Assembly: GCA_905221605.1 (NCBI GenBank)
Contig: CAJNDS010000328.1
Span: 27,501-67,500 of the forward strand
From: Symbiodinium natans
Lineage: Eukaryota > Sar > Dinophyceae > Suessiales > Symbiodiniaceae
Length of the DNA stretch: 40,000 nucleotides
Direction of reading: 5' to 3'
In this document: positions 37,664-40,000 of the stretch, piece after piece
Numbering within the stretch: the stretch's first letter is position 1
Layout of the letters: the number at the start of each line of letters is the position of its first letter
Translations under genes and position numbers: made by a program
Notes under the pieces: model-generated
Seen by the model: the letters and a program-made list of their open reading frames with translations, nothing else
Told to the model about the DNA's origin: nothing
The model's database searches: none

Positions 37664-38084
37664 CTGACAGAGTTCGGGAAATCGCGTGAGGAGGGGCTCA
37701 GGCTTTAGGGTTCAGGCTTTAGGATTTAGGGTTTAGGGATTAGGGTTTAGGGTTTTGGGTTTAGGGTTTAGGGTTTAAGGTTTAGGTTTGGGGTTTAGGG
37801 TTTACGGTTTAGGGTTTAAGGTTTAGGGCTATTCAAGAACCCCTAAACCCTAAAGGGTCGACCCCTAAGAACCCTAAGACCCTGAGTACCGTGAGAGGCC
37901 CAGGCCCTGAGAACTAAGCCCTAAACCAAATACTAAACTGACATAACCTCACATGTTCAGGGCGAGGGGTTCAGGGGTTAGGCAGCCCAGGAATCCATGC
38001 CAGCGCAATAAGCATCGTGCGCGACTGCTGCTTCTGCTTGATGTTTAAGTTGTATTTTGACAGCCTAGTCCGAAAACCTCGTCC
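37664..38084. other. Gap between helicase exon 1 and the MFS gene
   Basis: TTTAGGG variants, a short ACCCTAAGA-type stretch and unique sequence. I could not find an exon carrying the helicase N-terminal half, nor a promoter or spliced-leader acceptor I would trust. Confidence 0.5.
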
Positions 38085-38820
38085 GCGATTCTGAAGCTGA
38101 CTTGGATCCTGAACAAACCTGAACTTGAGTCCCAAGATCAAAACCCTCAAAAGGTTGCACCGTCATCCCACTTGCTGAACAGACCGCAAGCCCTCCAATG
38201 GTCACCCCAACCACCATCCCCGACCCTGCCAGAGTTCTGCACGGCTACGCAAGATGCTCCGTCTCGCGTCTGTCTAAACTGTATCAACCAGCTGGGAACA
38301 GGATCCTGCTGCTGCTGCTGCTGCGATTGGGCAGCCAGGGGCTAGTGCCCGGGACATGTCTGAATTTAGGCCAACGCCCCAACTTTGCTGAAATGGGGCG
38401 GGTAAAACTAACTATGCAAAGGAAGTGATTCTTGAAGCCGACTGTCATCCTGAACAAACCTGGACTTGAGTGCCTAGCCCTAAACCCTCAAAAGGTTGCA
38501 CCATCATCCCACTTCCTGAACAGACCGCTATCACCCCAAACTACTATCCCCTGGTGTGCCATGTTTCTGCAAGGCTACGCTACGGTCTCACGGAGGGGGG
38601 TTCTAAACTGCATCAAACAGCTGGGAACAGGATCCTGCTGCTGCTGCTACGTGTGAGCAGCAAGGGGCTGGTGCCCGGGACTGGTGCCCGGGACTGGCGC
38701 CCGGGACTGGTGCTCGGGACTGGTGCCCGGGACTGGTGCCCGGGACATGCCTGAATTTAGGCCAAAGCCCCAACTTTGCCGAAATTGGGACACTATGCAG
38801 AGGAAGTGAAAATTGGTTTT
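38085..38820 (+). repeat. Tandem duplication of a ~340-bp unit
   Basis: Copy 1 about 38085-38428, copy 2 about 38432-38815. Shared words include TGAACAAACCTG, AAAGGTTGCACC, CAGCTGGGAACAGGATCCTG and CTGAATTTAGGCCAA. Each has a (CTG)n run; copy 2 also expanded a 13-bp GTGCCCGGGACTG unit to six copies. Ends about 20 bp from the MFS stop codon. Confidence 0.85.
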
Positions 38821-38841
38821 CAGGAACACATGAGGGTCATC

Positions 38842-40000
38842 TCAAGCTTGTGAAGAATCCACAACTTTCTCTTCCTTACTCGCGATGCTAGAATCAGCTG
38901 GCCCTTCCTCTACTGGCTGGCAAGCAGGCTCGACATTGTCGGGCAGACAAAGGACACAAAGGATTTGAATGATCGAGCATCCCGCCAACATGAAAAACAA
39001 GGCGCCATGCCCGTGCCAGCCCCAAGTTCGCAGTGTCCACGCGAAAATTGAAGCAGACGCCGCTGGTCCAACAGCTTTCCCAACTGTCTCAGCAGTCACT
39101 GCAAGACCATTTGCCATGAAATGATTTTGCGGACATGCGTTGTTGGTGAAAGCAACGTTCAGCACATTGTTGCCAATAAGGGCAGATGCCCAAACGAGGT
39201 GCAACACGTTGGCTACTGGAATGTTTGGAGAGAAAGGCAAGAAGCAGGCCGTGACTGCTGCAACGACACTTACCACAATGCTGTAGCAACGACTGCCAAA
39301 CTGCTTCGAGCACCATGGCAAGACCCAGGTGAAGTAGATGATGTACCAAACAGCCGATCTGCAGAGAAAAGAGCCGACAGACTTTTCAGTCATCCCAAGG
39401 CCTCCCAGTTCAGGGTCAGAGATTAGCCACAACGGCACAGCTACATTCATAGTATACGAGGCGCACCCTGCGACAAAGCGCATGAAGAGGATCAGCGGCA
39501 AAGGCTTCTGGAAAATTAACGCCTTGCGTTTTGGAAGATCCAATCGAGGCTCTGCCTTCGTTGCCTTGACCGCAAGCTCCTCTTGCGCGAAAGTCTTGCG
39601 GACCGCAAACAAGAGGACGGAGGCAAGAATACTCAAACCACATCCAACCAGGCTTGGCAGTAATGCTGGCAATTCTTCGAAAGTGCCATAAGTCCAGCCT
39701 CCTATCGCAGGACCTATCAGCTGCATACCGCATCCCGCTGCAAAGATCAATCCTAGAACTTCTGTTTGGCGCTCGCGTCCAGCAGCAGCAACCGCACAAG
39801 GACCCGTCAAAACCAGCCAGCCGTTCAGAAGCCCAAAGAGTATGAAGCGAACGGTCATCGCTGCAATGAGGTTCGTGCAGAAACCGAAGAGAATGCCGCC
39901 CACCAGCATGGAGACCAAAGTAATGACAAGCACAACCTTGATGCCATAGCGTCCCGCGACAAAGCCCCAGACCGGAGACGTAAAGATGCGGCCGAAGACG
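38842..40000 (-). CDS. Major facilitator superfamily transporter, 5'-partial (C-terminal 385 codons)
   Basis: An uninterrupted frame runs from the right edge of the window to a stop at 38842, so the N-terminus lies outside. The first visible residues contain an MFS motif-A-like loop, GRIFTSPVWGFVAGRYGIK. Hydrophobic segments follow, for example around LVITLVSMLVGGILFGF and FILFGLLNGWLVL. A charged central loop rich in K/E/R is followed by more membrane segments and an acidic, Ser-rich tail ending DSSQA. This is the pattern of a 12-TM secondary carrier, of which roughly the last ten helices are present. The GPAIGGW stretch and overall order resemble the ZIF1-like / drug:H+ antiporter-1 group, but substrate cannot be told. 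It has no introns here, unlike its neighbours. It lies upstream of, and on the same strand as, the helicase gene, about 1.2 kb from that gene's first recognised exon. Confidence 0.85.
   Translation of the reverse strand, partial: VFGRIFTSPVWGFVAGRYGIKVVLVITLVSMLVGGILFGFCTNLIAAMTVRFILFGLLNGWLVLTGPCAVAAAGRERQTEVLGLIFAAGCGMQLIGPAIGGWTYGTFEELPALLPSLVGCGLSILASVLLFAVRKTFAQEELAVKATKAEPRLDLPKRKALIFQKPLPLILFMRFVAGCASYTMNVAVPLWLISDPELGGLGMTEKSVGSFLCRSAVWYIIYFTWVLPWCSKQFGSRCYSIVVSVVAAVTACFLPFSPNIPVANVLHLVWASALIGNNVLNVAFTNNACPQNHFMANGLAVTAETVGKAVGPAASASIFAWTLRTWGWHGHGALFFMLAGCSIIQILCVLCLPDNVEPACQPVEEGPADSSIASKEEKVVDSSQA

Overview
This looks like nuclear DNA of a dinoflagellate, probably of the Symbiodiniaceae type. 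The evidence is four observations: genes cut into very small exons; splice donors that are mostly GC, with some GT and some apparently GA; all cellular genes found lying on one strand (-); and introns full of interstitial TTTAGGG / CCCTAAA arrays plus short inverted-repeat elements. No rRNA, tRNA, CRISPR or bacterial-type operon is visible.

Layout on the - strand, in transcription order. (1) 40000-38842: the C-terminal 385 codons of a major-facilitator transporter, running off the right edge. (2) 37663 to about 27: one DExH-box helicase gene of the DDX60 / Ski2-like type. I could reconstruct about 63 exons, averaging about 49 nt (about 3.1 kb coding in 37.6 kb). Most junctions can be phased, and the exons read in order through helicase motifs I, Ia, II (DEVH), III (SAT), the GIGMHH segment, V, VI (QMSGRAGR-RG) and the C-terminal domain. 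(3) Inside the helicase intron between 14134 and 8499 lies a complete zinc-dependent alcohol dehydrogenase gene with 8 exons (13772-10094), in the same orientation. The helicase reading frame resumes exactly on its far side. (4) Inside another helicase intron, on the + strand, sits an 8.8 kb LTR retroelement (18375-27205). It has two 287-bp LTRs that look identical and a primer-binding site matching the anticodon arm of initiator tRNA-Met, as in copia. Its single 2606-codon ORF has a WW domain, an S1-like domain and six CCCH zinc fingers, but no protease, integrase or reverse transcriptase. It inserted into a TTTAGGG array with a TAGGG target duplication.

The rest is intron or intergenic repeat: telomere-type arrays and locally homogenised variants, several minisatellites (9, 21, 31/32 and about 62 bp units), a G-rich tract, and at least four families of short inverted-repeat elements that fill or border introns (introner/MITE-like). 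Large predicted ORFs over the minisatellites are by-products of stop-free repeats. The family assignments were made from remembered motifs; no database search was run.
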